Shown: in pieces, positions 18,047 to 27,447 of the stretch | How the letters are laid out: every line of letters begins with the position of its first letter | Numbering within the stretch: position 1 is the stretch's first letter | Assembly (NCBI GenBank): GCA_003612405.1 | Contig: RAYR01000001.1 | Span: 124,001-188,000 of the forward strand | Source of the DNA: a bacterium 0.1xD8-71 | GTDB taxonomy: Bacteria > Bacillota > Clostridia > Lachnospirales > Lachnospiraceae | Length of the DNA: 64,000 nt | Direction: 5' to 3' | The notes under the pieces: generated by a model | Seen by the model: the letters and a program-made list of their open reading frames with translations, nothing else | What the model was told of the DNA's origin: nothing | Databases searched by the model: none | Translations under genes and position numbers: made by a program

Positions 18047-20020
18047 ATGGCAATAAATGATTACGCAGCAGCTTTAAAACAAGGACGGCGCAGTTATCGG
18101 GCGGCGCTTTCCAGGGGAGAATATCCTTATCTTCCGGTGTTGGATGAAATGATATCTTATACGGAGGTGGCCGCTTTTGAGAACCTGGGAATCATGGATA
18201 TCCCTCTGTCCAAGATTGTAGGAACCAAGACAGTGGGAAGATCTAATGCTTTTGCCAATAATTTTATGCCGCTCCTTCCGGAAGAGTCGGAATTTGGGAA
18301 TAAGTGGGCGGCCGTATACAATCATCAGATAGATGATGGCATTAACGATCCCATTATTGCTTTTGAATTTATGAATCAGTTTTACGTGCAGGAGGGCAAT
18401 AAGCGTGTCAGTGTCATGAAGTATCTGAAAACCTACAGCCTTGCTGCAAGCGTGACTCGTGTGGTACCCAAAAGATCAGAGGAAACCCGGCTGTATTATG
18501 AATTTCTGGACTTTTATGAAGTATCCCACAGTTATGATGTCTGCTTTTATAAAGAGGGCAGTTATCAGAAGCTGTTAAAATATATGGGGAAGAAAGAGGG
18601 GGAACCCTTCAGCGATGATGACAGAATGAATCTGCACTCTGCCTGTTATAACTTTGAACTTGCTTTTAATAAGGCCAATGGAGAGAAGCTGGATATCAAT
18701 GTTTCCGATGCGTTCCTGATCTATGTGGGTATTTATGGATATCAGAAGGTGGTATCACAGACGGAACAGGAGATAAGCCGTTCTCTTCAGAAGATGTGGA
18801 CAGAGATTACCCTGGCGGATCAGGGCAGTCAGGTAGAACTGGTGCAGAATCCGGAGAATGTCAAAGCGACACTGCTCAACAAACTGATTCCCCTGGGAAT
18901 CCCGGATTCCTTGAAGATCGCATTTATTTATACAAAGACTGCATCTACCTCAAGCTGGGCATATGCGCATGAACTGGGCAGGCAGTATCTGGAGCAGATA
19001 TTTGCAGGCAAAATAGAGACCATGGCTTTTGAAAACGCAGATACGGAGGCAGAGGTGGAGGAAGCCATTGATCTGGCCGTGGCAGCAGGGTGTGAATTGA
19101 TTTTTACAACAGCAACCCAGATGGTAAATCAGAGTGTACGCTCTGCGATTCAATATCCGAAAGTAAAAATATATAATTGTTCCATCAAGATGTCCTATTC
19201 ATCTATCTGCACATATTACGCAAGAATGTATGAATCCAAATTCCTGATGGGCGCTATTGCTGCGGCATTGTCCCGGACTGACAGACTCGGATATGTGGCT
19301 GATTATCCTATTTACGGAACCCTTGCGAATATCAACGCATTTGCACTGGGAGCGAAAATGATCAATCCCTATGTCAAGATACATCTGGAATGGACAAAAG
19401 TGGAAGGAAATGATGCCAGGGAAAGACTCAAACAGGAGGGGATTGTATTTGTGTCCGACACTGATATGATCACCCCACAAAATGCATCCAGAGAATATGG
19501 CCTTTATGTAAAAAGGGAAGAAGGAACCCTTGAAAATCTGGCAACTCCTATCTGGGACTGGGGTAAATTCTACGAGCGGATTATCAGAAATATATTCAGC
19601 GGCGGCAGTACGGAATCTGATGCACAGAAGGGCAAAAAGGCGGTGAATTACTGGTGGGGCATGTCGGCGGATGTGATTGATGTCATCTGTTCCAAGTCTA
19701 TGCCTGTGGGTACGGCAAGACTGATTGAGCTGCTAAAGAATTCCATACGCACCGGAGAATTCCAGCCATTCTGTGGGCCCATTTATTCCCAGAGCGGCGC
19801 TTTACAGTGCAAGAAAGGGGAAAATCTGGAAGCGGATAAGATCATCACCATGGACTGGCTTGCAGATAACGTAATCGGAAGGATTCCAGAAGCGGACGAA
19901 TTAACAGAGGAAGCCAAGGAACTTGTAGAATTTCAGGGAATCAAAGTAGACGAATCCGGCACGGAGAAAAATGCTGCTGTCAGAAGTGAGAGGACAGGTG
20001 AGAACGGAGGCCGGGAATGA
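18047..20020 (+). CDS. Cytoplasmic protein with ParB-like N-terminus and BMP/PnrA-type binding domain
   Basis: About 657 residues. The first ~280 residues have no signal peptide or lipobox and contain a ParB/sulfiredoxin-like patch (QEGNKRVSVMKYL). From about residue 285 the sequence follows the BMP/PnrA nucleoside-binding fold (LKIAFIYTKTASTSSWAYAH, then GAIAAALSRTDRLGYVADYP). Usual BMP proteins are secreted lipoproteins of ABC importers, so a cytoplasmic fusion suggests an intracellular ligand sensor. AAGGAGG 8 bases before 18047 fixes the start; an upstream ATG at 18011 has none. It overlaps the phosphoesterase gene by 4 bases, so the two are coupled. Confidence 0.8.
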   Translation: MAINDYAAALKQGRRSYRAALSRGEYPYLPVLDEMISYTEVAAFENLGIMDIPLSKIVGTKTVGRSNAFANNFMPLLPEESEFGNKWAAVYNHQIDDGINDPIIAFEFMNQFYVQEGNKRVSVMKYLKTYSLAASVTRVVPKRSEETRLYYEFLDFYEVSHSYDVCFYKEGSYQKLLKYMGKKEGEPFSDDDRMNLHSACYNFELAFNKANGEKLDINVSDAFLIYVGIYGYQKVVSQTEQEISRSLQKMWTEITLADQGSQVELVQNPENVKATLLNKLIPLGIPDSLKIAFIYTKTASTSSWAYAHELGRQYLEQIFAGKIETMAFENADTEAEVEEAIDLAVAAGCELIFTTATQMVNQSVRSAIQYPKVKIYNCSIKMSYSSICTYYARMYESKFLMGAIAAALSRTDRLGYVADYPIYGTLANINAFALGAKMINPYVKIHLEWTKVEGNDARERLKQEGIVFVSDTDMITPQNASREYGLYVKREEGTLENLATPIWDWGKFYERIIRNIFSGGSTESDAQKGKKAVNYWWGMSADVIDVICSKSMPVGTARLIELLKNSIRTGEFQPFCGPIYSQSGALQCKKGENLEADKIITMDWLADNVIGRIPEADELTEEAKELVEFQGIKVDESGTEKNAAVRSERTGENGGRE

Positions 20021-20646
20021 AAATCTTAGTGCTGGCCGATCGAAAATCCAAATATTTGTATGATTTCTATGAGCCGGATAAGCTCAAAGACGTTGACCTT
20101 ATCATTTCCTGCGGAGACCTGCCGGCGTCCTATCTGTCGTTTTTTGTCACCCTCTGTAATGTGCCTCTGCTCTATGTCAGAGGCAATCATGATGATAAAT
20201 ATGCGATTGCGCCGCCGGAAGGCTGTATCTGTATTGAAGATGATATCTACGTGCATCAGGGAGTCCGTATCATGGGACTTGGAGGATCCATGGAGTATAT
20301 CCCCAAAGCGGACAACCAGTATACGGAGCAGAAGATGAGAAAAAGACTTCGGAGGATGCAATATAAACTGTGGAGGCATAAAGGATTTGATATTCTGGTG
20401 ACTCATGCGCCGGCCTACCAGATCAATGATCTGGAGGATCTGCCGCACCGTGGGTTTGAGGTTTTCCGGACACTGATGGAGAAATATAAGCCGAAATATT
20501 TCTTTCACGGACATGTACATGCCAATTACAGCAGAAAATTTAAACGGATAGATACCTATGGAGAGACAACCATAGTCAATGGCTTTGAGTATTATATTGT
20601 GGAATATCCGGAGGAGATAAAGGCATCCGCCGCTTCCCTGGAATGA
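20017..20646 (+). CDS. Calcineurin-like metallophosphoesterase
   Basis: This cytosolic protein of 209 residues has the metal-binding motifs LIISCGDLP (GD-x), VRGNHDD (GNHD), a His in VTHAPAY (H-x-P type) and FHGHVHAN (GHxH). The usual first DxH motif appears as LADRKSKY, so the first ligand position is Asp-Arg rather than Asp-x-His. The substrate is unknown; small members cleave phosphodiesters of nucleotides. It is translationally coupled (ATGA) to the ParB/BMP-like protein, which may supply the ligand signal. The 3' end overlaps the convergent kinase-like gene by 55 bases. Confidence 0.88.
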   Translation: MKILVLADRKSKYLYDFYEPDKLKDVDLIISCGDLPASYLSFFVTLCNVPLLYVRGNHDDKYAIAPPEGCICIEDDIYVHQGVRIMGLGGSMEYIPKADNQYTEQKMRKRLRRMQYKLWRHKGFDILVTHAPAYQINDLEDLPHRGFEVFRTLMEKYKPKYFFHGHVHANYSRKFKRIDTYGETTIVNGFEYYIVEYPEEIKASAASLE

Positions 20647-21089
20647 AAAATATAGATATTTTTCATGGATTTATATTTGTCAAGCAATTCATAGATCTGT
20701 GGCAGTTGATCTTTGGGGAAATCAAGGATCCACTGCTTAAATTCTTCATCCAGTTTTGTTTCGAGCCAGGGTAAGTCTTCCCGCATGATACCGATACGGG
20801 ACTTGGCTCCTTGCAGACAGTCTTCTACTGGATAGTCCAGTAAAAAGACGGTATCACATGCCTGTAACCGTATTTCCAGAGTGCGCAGATAGTTACCATC
20901 TATGATCCATTGGTCTTTTTCCAGCAGTTTCTGTAAACTGATATCAAATTCCTCGATGGAAACGGTGGTTTGATCAGGTTTGTGCCATAACATATCCAGA
21001 TAATAGAGAGGCAGATGTACGGTGTCTCTTAGTTTTCTTGCAAAAGTGCTCTTCCCGGCTCCGGGACTTCCAATCACGATAGCTTTTAA
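20592..21089 (-). CDS. P-loop adenylate-kinase-like NTPase
   Basis: This 165-residue soluble protein is of the type annotated 'topology modulation protein' or AAA/adenylate kinase-like. Walker A is IGSPGAGKSTFARKL at the N-terminus. Next come LPLYYLDMLWHKPDQ, which matches the substrate-binding segment of this group, and the Walker B-like CDTVFLLDYP. GAGG 6 bases before the ATG at 21089 decides the start over upstream candidates. Function is unknown; a small-molecule or nucleotide kinase is possible. Its last 18 codons overlap the end of the phosphoesterase gene on the other strand. Confidence 0.82.
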   Translation of the reverse strand, partial: LKAIVIGSPGAGKSTFARKLRDTVHLPLYYLDMLWHKPDQTTVSIEEFDISLQKLLEKDQWIIDGNYLRTLEIRLQACDTVFLLDYPVEDCLQGAKSRIGIMREDLPWLETKLDEEFKQWILDFPKDQLPQIYELLDKYKSMKNIYIFHSREAADAFISSGYSTI

Positions 21090-21229
21090 CATAGGATGCC
21101 TCATTTTCATATGTGGGATTATAGTATCGAGTGTAACCTGAAGTAAATAGATTCTAACAGGTATACGGCAGGATGTCAAAAGGAATCAGGCTGTCTTTGT
21201 ATGTGAATGAACAAAAACAGAAATAATAC

Positions 21230-21260
21230 TTGCTTATGACGTAACGTCATGAAGTATACT
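21230..21260 (+). promoter_or_regulatory. MerR-type promoter with 19-bp spacer and central dyad
   Basis: TTGCTT (21230-21235) and TATACT (21255-21260) are separated by 19 bases rather than 17. The spacer contains a palindrome ATGACGTAACGTCAT (21236-21250). A long spacer with a central operator is the hallmark of promoters twisted into activity by MerR-family proteins. The MerR gene it precedes is itself damaged. Confidence 0.85.
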
Positions 21261-21282
21261 GTGATAAAAGGAGGATGAACAT

Positions 21283-21510
21283 ATGGAAAAACACCGGGCG
21301 ATTCCGCCAGGCTATATGACTGTGGGAGAAGCAGCCAAAAGAATGGATGTCACGGTAAGAACCTTGCAGTATTATGATGCGGAGGGACTGCTTTCACCGT
21401 CGGCTGTAAGCGAAGGCGGACGCAGGCTTTATTCGGGCAAAGATAGCGTCCCTGTCGGAATCCTTAAGGCAGTTAGAAGCCCTGTGGGAGGAAGTATTGC
21501 AGTAAGATAG
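21283..21510 (+). pseudogene. MerR-family regulator remnant
   Basis: The first ~50 residues are a sound MerR DNA-binding domain (MTVGEAAKRMDVTVRTLQYYD, then GGRRLYSGKD). AAAGGAGG and the MerR promoter lie upstream. After LYSGKD the frame loses homology. In the next frame a coiled-coil piece (IASLSESLRQLEALWEEVLQ) matches the usual dimerisation helix, so roughly 50 residues between were deleted out of frame. The effector domain is absent, because an ABC ATPase remnant begins within a few bases. It is non-functional as a full regulator, though the N-terminal domain could still be made. Confidence 0.85.
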
Positions 21511-22117
21511 GGATTCAGCTGCAATCGGCATTTCTTCCGGAGCACATAAAGGCGATGGAAGCTGTGATTCTGTTTTCCAAATGGAACCATACGGCGGTGG
21601 ATTAGTCTATGCTGGAGGCTCTCTGTATCGGTGCTTTTGCCGATAAGCAGTATTATCAATTATCCACAGGACAGAAACGACGGCTATATCTGGCGCTGGC
21701 CCTGGTTGGCAGTCCGAATATTATTTTCCTGGGGAACCCACCGCCGGGCTGGATGTGGAGGGCAGGGCTGCTTTGCACGGGCAGATAAGAAGATTAAAAG
21801 AAGCGGGCAGAACGATCCTGTTAGCCAGTCATGATATGGCGGAGGTGGAGAGCCTGTGTGACCGCATCGCCATATTATCTGAGGGAAAGATTGCTTTTAT
21901 CGGTACGGCATGGGAACTGAATGAACGGGTGGGAAAGCATTATGAAATCATGATCAGAACCCGGGAAGGCATACAAAGCTATGAGGCGGACGACATCGGG
22001 GAAACGCTGCTTGGTCTGCTTGCACGTTATCAAGAGGCAGGAGATGTGATTACGGATATTCAGGTGACCAGAGGTTCTTTAGAACAGCACTTTATGCAGA
22101 TTGCAAAGGGGGAGTAG
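21504..22117 (+). pseudogene. ABC-2 type transporter ATPase remnant, three lesions
   Basis: The recognisable sequence starts inside the ATPase at the Q-loop (KIGIQLQSAFLPEH), so Walker A is gone, apparently by the deletion that joined it to merR. A TAG at 21603-21605 interrupts the frame. At 21731-21734 (GGGG) one base is missing, moving the reading frame from STGQKRRLYLALALVGSP to EPTAGLDVEGR. The C-terminal half (TILLASHDMAEVESLCDRIA) reads intact to the stop. The permease follows after 3 bases. This cannot encode a working ATPase even if the frameshift is a sequencing error. Confidence 0.9.
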
Positions 22118-22120
22118 GAC

Positions 22121-22837
22121 ATGGAAGCATTTTTATACGGGGTATCCTTACAGTGGAAACTGGACATAAGAAGCAGGACACTTCTAACTACCTGCTACAT
22201 TGTCCTGCTGTTGTTTTTTGCGGTGATGGGCGGTGTTTTTACCTCGGTCATGCCGGGAGTCGAACAGACACTGATTCAATCCATGACGGTGTTTGGGGTG
22301 ACCATGGGAGCGCTGATCGGTCTGCCGCCTTCTTTAGTGGAAATCTACGGAAGTGACATTAAGAAAGTATACAAAGCAAACGGAGTGCCTTTGTATCTGG
22401 TGCTGGTGCTGACCACAATTTCTGCACTGATTCATCTGTTTATTATGAGTATCATCATCTATATCCTGGCGCCGCTGTTGTTTGACGCTGTCATTCCGGA
22501 AAATCCGGTAGTTTATTTTAGCGGACTGCTGGTATTTATTCTGGTGTCGCTTGGTATGGCATGTGTAATCGGGTTAGGGGTAAAGGAACAGGCGAAAACA
22601 CCGATGTTTTCGATTCTGATTTTCCTGCCCTCCACCGTGCTTTCCGGGATTATGTTTCCGGTGGAGAGGCTTCCTAAAGTCCTAAGGACGGCCGGCAGTA
22701 TATTTCCAACATCCTGGGGATACCGGCTGATGACACAGGGAGAGGTTGCCATGGTAAATCTATGGCCGCTTCTTTTGATGTTTCTGATATCGGTCATGGT
22801 GTGCATTATTCTGTTACAGAAGGTCAGCAGGCGCTGA
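22121..22837 (+). CDS. ABC-2 type permease, left without its ATPase
   Basis: This 238-residue membrane protein has six likely helices: near residues 22-45, 58-75, 90-118, 128-150, 162-180 and 212-232. The ABC-2 signature around FLPSTVLSGIMFPVERLPK is present. GGGGG lies before the ATG at 22121. It is the intact third member of a merR - ATPase - permease operon whose first two genes are ruined. It might be powered by an ATPase encoded elsewhere, but decay is likelier. Confidence 0.88.
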   Translation: MEAFLYGVSLQWKLDIRSRTLLTTCYIVLLLFFAVMGGVFTSVMPGVEQTLIQSMTVFGVTMGALIGLPPSLVEIYGSDIKKVYKANGVPLYLVLVLTTISALIHLFIMSIIIYILAPLLFDAVIPENPVVYFSGLLVFILVSLGMACVIGLGVKEQAKTPMFSILIFLPSTVLSGIMFPVERLPKVLRTAGSIFPTSWGYRLMTQGEVAMVNLWPLLLMFLISVMVCIILLQKVSRR

Positions 22838-22854
22838 TGCAGGCAAGAAAACAG

Positions 22855-22882
22855 TTGACAAATCCTGCAAGTATAATAAAAT
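22855..22882 (+). promoter_or_regulatory. Putative promoter for leuS
   Basis: TTGACA (22855-22860), a 16-base spacer and TAAAAT (22877-22882) lie 45 bases before the leuS start. With less than 90 bases between genes there is no room for a T-box leader. Confidence 0.55.
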
Positions 22883-22926
22883 TAGAAGAGTATGAGTAGA
22901 ATCTTATAATTTATGGCAGGAAAGGT

Positions 22927-25467
22927 ATGGTCAACAAAATGGCAGAAGTATATAATCACAGAGAAGTGGAGACAAAATGGCAGAAGGTGTGGGATGACGA
23001 GAAGGCTTTTAAGACTTCTGATGATTATTCCAAACCGAAATATTATGCGCTGGTGGAATTTCCTTATCCTTCCGGACAGGGACTGCATGTGGGACATCCA
23101 AGACCTTATACGGCTCTGGACATTGTGGCGAGAAAGAGAAGGATGCAGGGCTATAATGTTCTCTATCCCATGGGATGGGATGCGTTTGGGCTTCCGACAG
23201 AGAACTTTGCCATCAAAAACCACATACATCCTAAAATCGTGACACAGAACAATGTGGCCCGGTTTAAGAGTCAGCTTCATTCTCTGGGATATTCTTTTGA
23301 CTGGGACAGAGAGGTTAATACCACGGATCCCAACTATTATAAGTGGACCCAGTGGATTTTCTTAAAATTATTTAAGGCGGGACTTGCCTATAAATCCGAG
23401 ATGCCCATTAACTGGTGTACTTCCTGTAAGGTGGGTCTTGCCAATGAGGAAGTGGTGAACGGGGTATGTGAGCGCTGTGGTTCGGAGGTAGTACGCAAGG
23501 TTAAGAGTCAGTGGATGTTAAAGATTACAGAGTATGCCGACAAGCTGATAGAGGGCCTTGATACTGTTGACTATGTGGAGCGCGTTAAAGTCTCCCAGAA
23601 GAACTGGATCGGCAAATCCACTGGTGCAGAGGTAGACTTTGCCATCAAGGATAGAGAAGACAAACTGCGGGTGTATACCACACGTTGTGATACCTTGTTT
23701 GGCGCAACCTATATGGTGGTATCACCGGAGCATCCGATCATTGATAAATATAAAGATGACTTAAAGAACTGGGACGAAATCTGCGCCTATCGTGAACAGG
23801 CGGCCAGAAAGTCTGATTTCGAGCGGGCGGAGCTGGCCAAGGACAAGACAGGTGTGTGCATTGACGGCATGACCGCGGTGAACCCGGTTAACGGCAAAGA
23901 GATTCCCATCTTTATCTCCGATTATGTATTGATGAGTTACGGTACAGGTGCCATCATGGCGGTGCCGGCTCATGACGAGAGAGACTGGGATTTTGCCAAG
24001 AAGTTCGGTCTGCCCATCATCGAAGTGGTGGCAGGCGGAAAAGATGTGCAGGAGGAAGTGTACACGGATGTTGCCACAGGGACGTTAGTCAATTCAGATT
24101 TCTTAAACGGACTCAGCGTGGCGGATGCCAAAGAGAAGATGATTGCCTTTCTGGAAGAAAAGGGTGTGGGCTGTGCCAAGACAAACTTTAAACTGCGTGA
24201 CTGGGTATTCTCCAGACAGCGTTACTGGGGCGAGCCAATCCCGATCGTACACTGTGAGAAGTGCGGCTATGTGCCTCTTGATGAGAGTGAACTGCCGCTG
24301 GAACTGCCGGAAGTGGAGAGTTATATGCCCACAGATACCGGAGAGTCTCCTCTGGCGTTGATGACTGATTGGGTCAATACAACCTGTCCCTGCTGCGGCG
24401 GGCCGGCAAAGCGGGAGACCGATACCATGCCCCAGTGGGCAGGGTCGTCCTGGTATTTCCTGCGCTATACAGATCCTGATAATAAAGAGGCACTGGCCAG
24501 CAAAGAGGCACTGGATTACTGGATGCCGGTAGACTGGTACAACGGCGGTATGGAGCATACCACACTGCACTTGCTGTATTCCCGGTTCTGGCATAAATTC
24601 CTCTATGATGAGAAGGCGGTGCCTTGTCCGGAACCCTATGCCAAGAGAACTTCCCATGGCATGATTCTGGGATTGAATCCGCATTGCTTCTCCAATCTGC
24701 CGGCAAAAGAGCAGGAGCAGCTGCTTGCAGAGTATGGCAGTGAGAAAGCGGCCAGAGAGGCTTTGAAAGAGAAACATGGTGAGATGGCGGAACATCCTGT
24801 GGTGAAGATGTCCAAATCTCTTGGAAATGTGGTCAATCCCGATGATATTGTGGCGGACTATGGTGCGGATACCCTGCGTACTTATGAGATGTTCATCGGT
24901 GCTTTTGAACTGAGTGCCGGCTGGAGCGAAGATGGCGTCAAGGGCTGCCGCAGATTCCTGGAGAGAGTGTGGAAATTACAGGATATCCTGACAGATGAGA
25001 TGAATTACTCCAAGGATATGGAGATTAAAATGCATCAGACCATCAAGAAAGTCAGCAATGATTTCGAGAGCCTGAAATACAATACGGCGATTGCTGCCAT
25101 GATGGCGTTAGTCAATGAATTTTATAAGAAAAATACGGTGACAAAGGGTGAGTTCAAGACCCTGATCACATTGCTGAATCCGGTAGCTCCGCATATCACC
25201 GAGGAGTTGTGGCAGGCTGTGGGATTTGAGGGCAGAGTGTATCAGACTGCATGGCCGGCGTATGAGGAGGCCAAGACCGTGGAGTCTACCGTGGAGATTG
25301 CCGTGCAGATCAACGGTAAGACCAGGGCTACCCTGGATATCGGCAAGGACGATCCCAAGGACGAAGTGATTGCCAAAGCGAAAGAAGTCATCGCAGATAA
25401 ACTGACCGGAACCATTGTCAAAGAGATTTATGTGCCGGGCAGGATTGTGAATATTGTGCAGAAATAA
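22927..25467 (+). CDS. leuS: Leucyl-tRNA synthetase
   Basis: This class I synthetase of 846 residues ([15 protein letters not shown] start) charges tRNA-Leu. The HIGH-type motif appears as [13 protein letters not shown] and the KMSKS loop as [10 protein letters not shown]. Zinc-type Cys clusters lie at [21 protein letters not shown] and CEKCGY/CPCCG. The editing (CP1) domain is between them ([28 protein letters not shown]). The C-terminal anticodon-binding and LeuS-specific domains are complete. The start at 22927 follows AGGAAAGG closely; ATG 22939 is an alternative. The following gene overlaps the stop by one base. Confidence 0.97.
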   Translation: MVNKMAEVYNHREVETKWQKVWDDEKAFKTSDDYSKPKYYALVEFPYPSGQGLHVGHPRPYTALDIVARKRRMQGYNVLYPMGWDAFGLPTENFAIKNHIHPKIVTQNNVARFKSQLHSLGYSFDWDREVNTTDPNYYKWTQWIFLKLFKAGLAYKSEMPINWCTSCKVGLANEEVVNGVCERCGSEVVRKVKSQWMLKITEYADKLIEGLDTVDYVERVKVSQKNWIGKSTGAEVDFAIKDREDKLRVYTTRCDTLFGATYMVVSPEHPIIDKYKDDLKNWDEICAYREQAARKSDFERAELAKDKTGVCIDGMTAVNPVNGKEIPIFISDYVLMSYGTGAIMAVPAHDERDWDFAKKFGLPIIEVVAGGKDVQEEVYTDVATGTLVNSDFLNGLSVADAKEKMIAFLEEKGVGCAKTNFKLRDWVFSRQRYWGEPIPIVHCEKCGYVPLDESELPLELPEVESYMPTDTGESPLALMTDWVNTTCPCCGGPAKRETDTMPQWAGSSWYFLRYTDPDNKEALASKEALDYWMPVDWYNGGMEHTTLHLLYSRFWHKFLYDEKAVPCPEPYAKRTSHGMILGLNPHCFSNLPAKEQEQLLAEYGSEKAAREALKEKHGEMAEHPVVKMSKSLGNVVNPDDIVADYGADTLRTYEMFIGAFELSAGWSEDGVKGCRRFLERVWKLQDILTDEMNYSKDMEIKMHQTIKKVSNDFESLKYNTAIAAMMALVNEFYKKNTVTKGEFKTLITLLNPVAPHITEELWQAVGFEGRVYQTAWPAYEEAKTVESTVEIAVQINGKTRATLDIGKDDPKDEVIAKAKEVIADKLTGTIVKEIYVPGRIVNIVQK

Positions 25468-26054
25468 TGGGTTTCAACTGGATCCTTTTACAAATACTGA
25501 TAACAGCATACAGTGTTGCAATTCCGGATCCACGGTATCAATTGGCGGCTCATATGCCTCAGGAATTGATTTATATTAATGCAAGTACGGTGCAGGATCT
25601 GAATGGGGACGGTGTACCGGAGGTGTATCTGTCTGCGGGAGGCGGCTGGTGGTATTATGTATATTATTACATGGATGGCAGAGTAGGTTCGGTAGAAGAT
25701 CTGCTGCCCTGGACATACACCAGTGATCTGTGTTATACAGCCGATGGAAGGCTGGTATTGTATGCCTTTCCACATACGGTAGGAACAGCCGATAATCTTC
25801 AGTACAGAGTCTATGAGTGGACATCCACAGGGGGTCACTTAACGGAAGATCTGTGGCATAGGCCGGCGGCAGAGCGGGAGGAAAATAAGGAGCCTGACGG
25901 TTTGGAATATATCTCGTCCCCTGAAGCCATTGATCCTTTTGTCATGAAAGAGTATTCTGACCTGCTGATTACGCAGAAAGAATTTAATCAGAAAGTTGCA
26001 GATCTGGATGAGATTTATGGACAGATTCAGAAGCAGATATTGAATTGGCAGTAA
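25467..26054 (+). CDS. Hypothetical protein with a Ca-binding-like D-x-N-x-DG motif
   Basis: The 195-residue protein has a weak N-terminal hydrophobic stretch (WILLQILITAYSVAI) but no clear signal cleavage or lipobox. TVQDLNGDGVPEVYLS is an FG-GAP-like motif shared in style with the lipoprotein at 12998. The following segment is rich in aromatic residues (GGGWWYYVYYY). The ATG shares its A with the leuS stop codon and no ribosome site of its own is clear, so translation would depend on coupling to leuS. It may be a truncated lipoprotein that lost its export signal. Family unknown. Confidence 0.6.
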   Translation: MGFNWILLQILITAYSVAIPDPRYQLAAHMPQELIYINASTVQDLNGDGVPEVYLSAGGGWWYYVYYYMDGRVGSVEDLLPWTYTSDLCYTADGRLVLYAFPHTVGTADNLQYRVYEWTSTGGHLTEDLWHRPAAEREENKEPDGLEYISSPEAIDPFVMKEYSDLLITQKEFNQKVADLDEIYGQIQKQILNWQ

Positions 26055-26076
26055 AACAGGATGGCGTTAATATGGC

Positions 26077-26119
26077 AAAACCGCTATTACCCGGGAAGGG
26101 TGGCAGCGGTTTTGTTTTT
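26077..26119 (+). terminator. Rho-independent terminator after leuS and its partner gene
   Basis: AAAACCGCT (26077-26085) pairs perfectly with AGCGGTTTT (26105-26113), with an inner ACCC/GGGT pairing, and is followed by further T residues. Confidence 0.85.
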
Positions 26120-26167
26120 GTATGACATTATACCGCATAATTTTATGGATTAAAAAATAAAAAATAC

Positions 26168-26196
26168 TTGCAGTGATGATACTTGTATGTTATATT
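26168..26196 (+). promoter_or_regulatory. Putative promoter before the chimeric hisJ remnant
   Basis: TTGCAG (26168-26173), a 17-base spacer and TATATT (26191-26196). About 130 bases of leader without a gene follow, up to the AGGAGG ribosome site at 26318-26323. Confidence 0.45.
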
Positions 26197-26327
26197 CTAC
26201 CTATCAAAGTACATTCAAGAAATTTCAAGTGCGTAATTCAGGCTTTTCGCCAGACAATTTCCACATTTTATTTCAAGTACAGGCGAAGAGCAGCATATGT
26301 TTTCTCCTGTATAGACAGGAGGAGCAA

Positions 26328-27109
26328 ATGGGGAAAAAGGAAACGAGAATTCTGTCGTTTATCAGGAGGCAGATGTTAGCAGTAAAAGTATTTTTGGAAA
26401 GCATACGTTGTGTGCACAGTTTTTACGGGATTATTCCGGGCTGCTGATACTTGCCAATGTGCAGCCGAATGTGGATTATCCGGCTTATGTAGAGCGAATT
26501 GCAATATTGAGGAATAAATATCAAAACCAGATTGCCATTAAGATGGGACTGGAGTTTGGCATGCAGACCCATACGATTGAGCAGTTTGAAACGTTGTATG
26601 GCAGGTATCCTTTTGATTTTATCATTTTGTCTGTTCATCAGGTGGAGGATAAGGAGTTCTGGACGCAGGATTTTCAGCGGGGCAGGACTCAGAAGGAGTA
26701 CAATGAGCGTTATTACGAGGAAATTCTGAATCTGGTAAAAGGGTATCAACATTACAGTGTGCTGGGACATTTGGATCTGATTGTACGTTATGATGAGATG
26801 GGAGTTTATCCTTTTTCTGATATAAAACCATATGTGGAAGCAATTTTAAGAGAAGTCATACGAAACGGAAAGGGAATAGAGGTGAATACTTCTTCCTATC
26901 GTTATGGACTTACAGATACAACACCGTCCAGAGACATTCTGCGTCTGTATAAGGAACTGGGCGGCAGAATCATTACGCTTGGAAGTGACAGTCATAAGCC
27001 CGACCATCTGGGAGCATATATGGAAGAGACCAAAGAACTGTTAAAATCCATAGGGTTTGATAGCTTTTGCACTTATGATAAAATGCAGCCGGTGTTCCAT
27101 GAACTCTGA
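26328..27109 (+). pseudogene. Chimeric remnant: foreign N-terminus joined to histidinol-phosphatase C-terminal part
   Basis: From about 26465 to the stop the protein is a PHP-family histidinol phosphatase (HisJ-like): GLEFGMQTHTIEQFETLYGR, FIILSVHQVEDKEFW, GHLDLIVRYD and TLGSDSHKPDHLG. The family's N-terminal DxHxHT metal motif and about 50 residues are missing. The upstream piece in the same frame (SIFGKHTLCAQFLRDYSG) recalls the N-terminus of Rpn-like PD-(D/E)XK nuclease-family transposases, a tentative match. It starts at an ATG (26328) with AGGAGG but needs one extra base in the GGGGAAAAAGG run to stay in frame. The C-terminal part could be made from a TTG near 26408 but would lack catalysis. 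Confidence 0.7.
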
Positions 27110-27167
27110 CACACAAAGTACCGGAGCTGCGGTTTGAGCGCTCCGGCACTGAGAATGACAGTATCTC

Positions 27168-27434
27168 TTATCTTTTTCGCAGATTCATCATTTTATTGAT
27201 CCGTTCCAGTTCCTCTGGCGTAGAATATTTCTTGATTGTATCGATAATCGTGTTAATCTCTTCTTCCGTAAAGGTGATATGGTTATCCTTTCCCCTCTTG
27301 GCAACAGCCATCAGAAAAGGCAGCATCTGTTCTTTCTTCATGGACTGACTCTCAAATACAAGAGTCTGTAGAAATTCCAGTTTGGTCTTATCAATATGTG
27401 CGATTGCGGGATCGTTCATCCAGGTATTTGTCAT
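27168..27434 (-). CDS. Small conserved-looking hypothetical protein
   Basis: This is an 88-residue soluble helical protein starting MTNTWMNDPAIAHID, with AAGGAG 6 bases before the ATG at 27434. It contains FLQTLVFESQSMKKEQMLPF and a charged C-terminus (PEELERINKMMNLRKR). No family is recognised. It lies 13 bases after the next minus-strand gene and is probably co-transcribed with it; both contain short 'TPEEL/TPEEI' and methionine-rich helical segments, so they may work together. Confidence 0.7.
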   Translation of the reverse strand: MTNTWMNDPAIAHIDKTKLEFLQTLVFESQSMKKEQMLPFLMAVAKRGKDNHITFTEEEINTIIDTIKKYSTPEELERINKMMNLRKR

Positions 27435-27447
27435 AGAATACTCCTTT

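Noticed and set aside
22838-22926. T-box riboswitch for leuS
   Set aside because: Fewer than 90 bases separate the permease stop from leuS, too short for a T-box, and no AGGGTGGNACCGCG-like element is visible.
24103-24795. Minus-strand open frame of 230 codons inside leuS
   Set aside because: Shadow of conserved leuS codons; no start context or recognisable domain.
26187-26447. Open frame of 86 codons upstream of the hisJ remnant
   Set aside because: Its beginning has no ribosome site and low-quality composition. Only the part from ATG 26328 has AGGAGG, and the meaningful homology is in the shifted frame.
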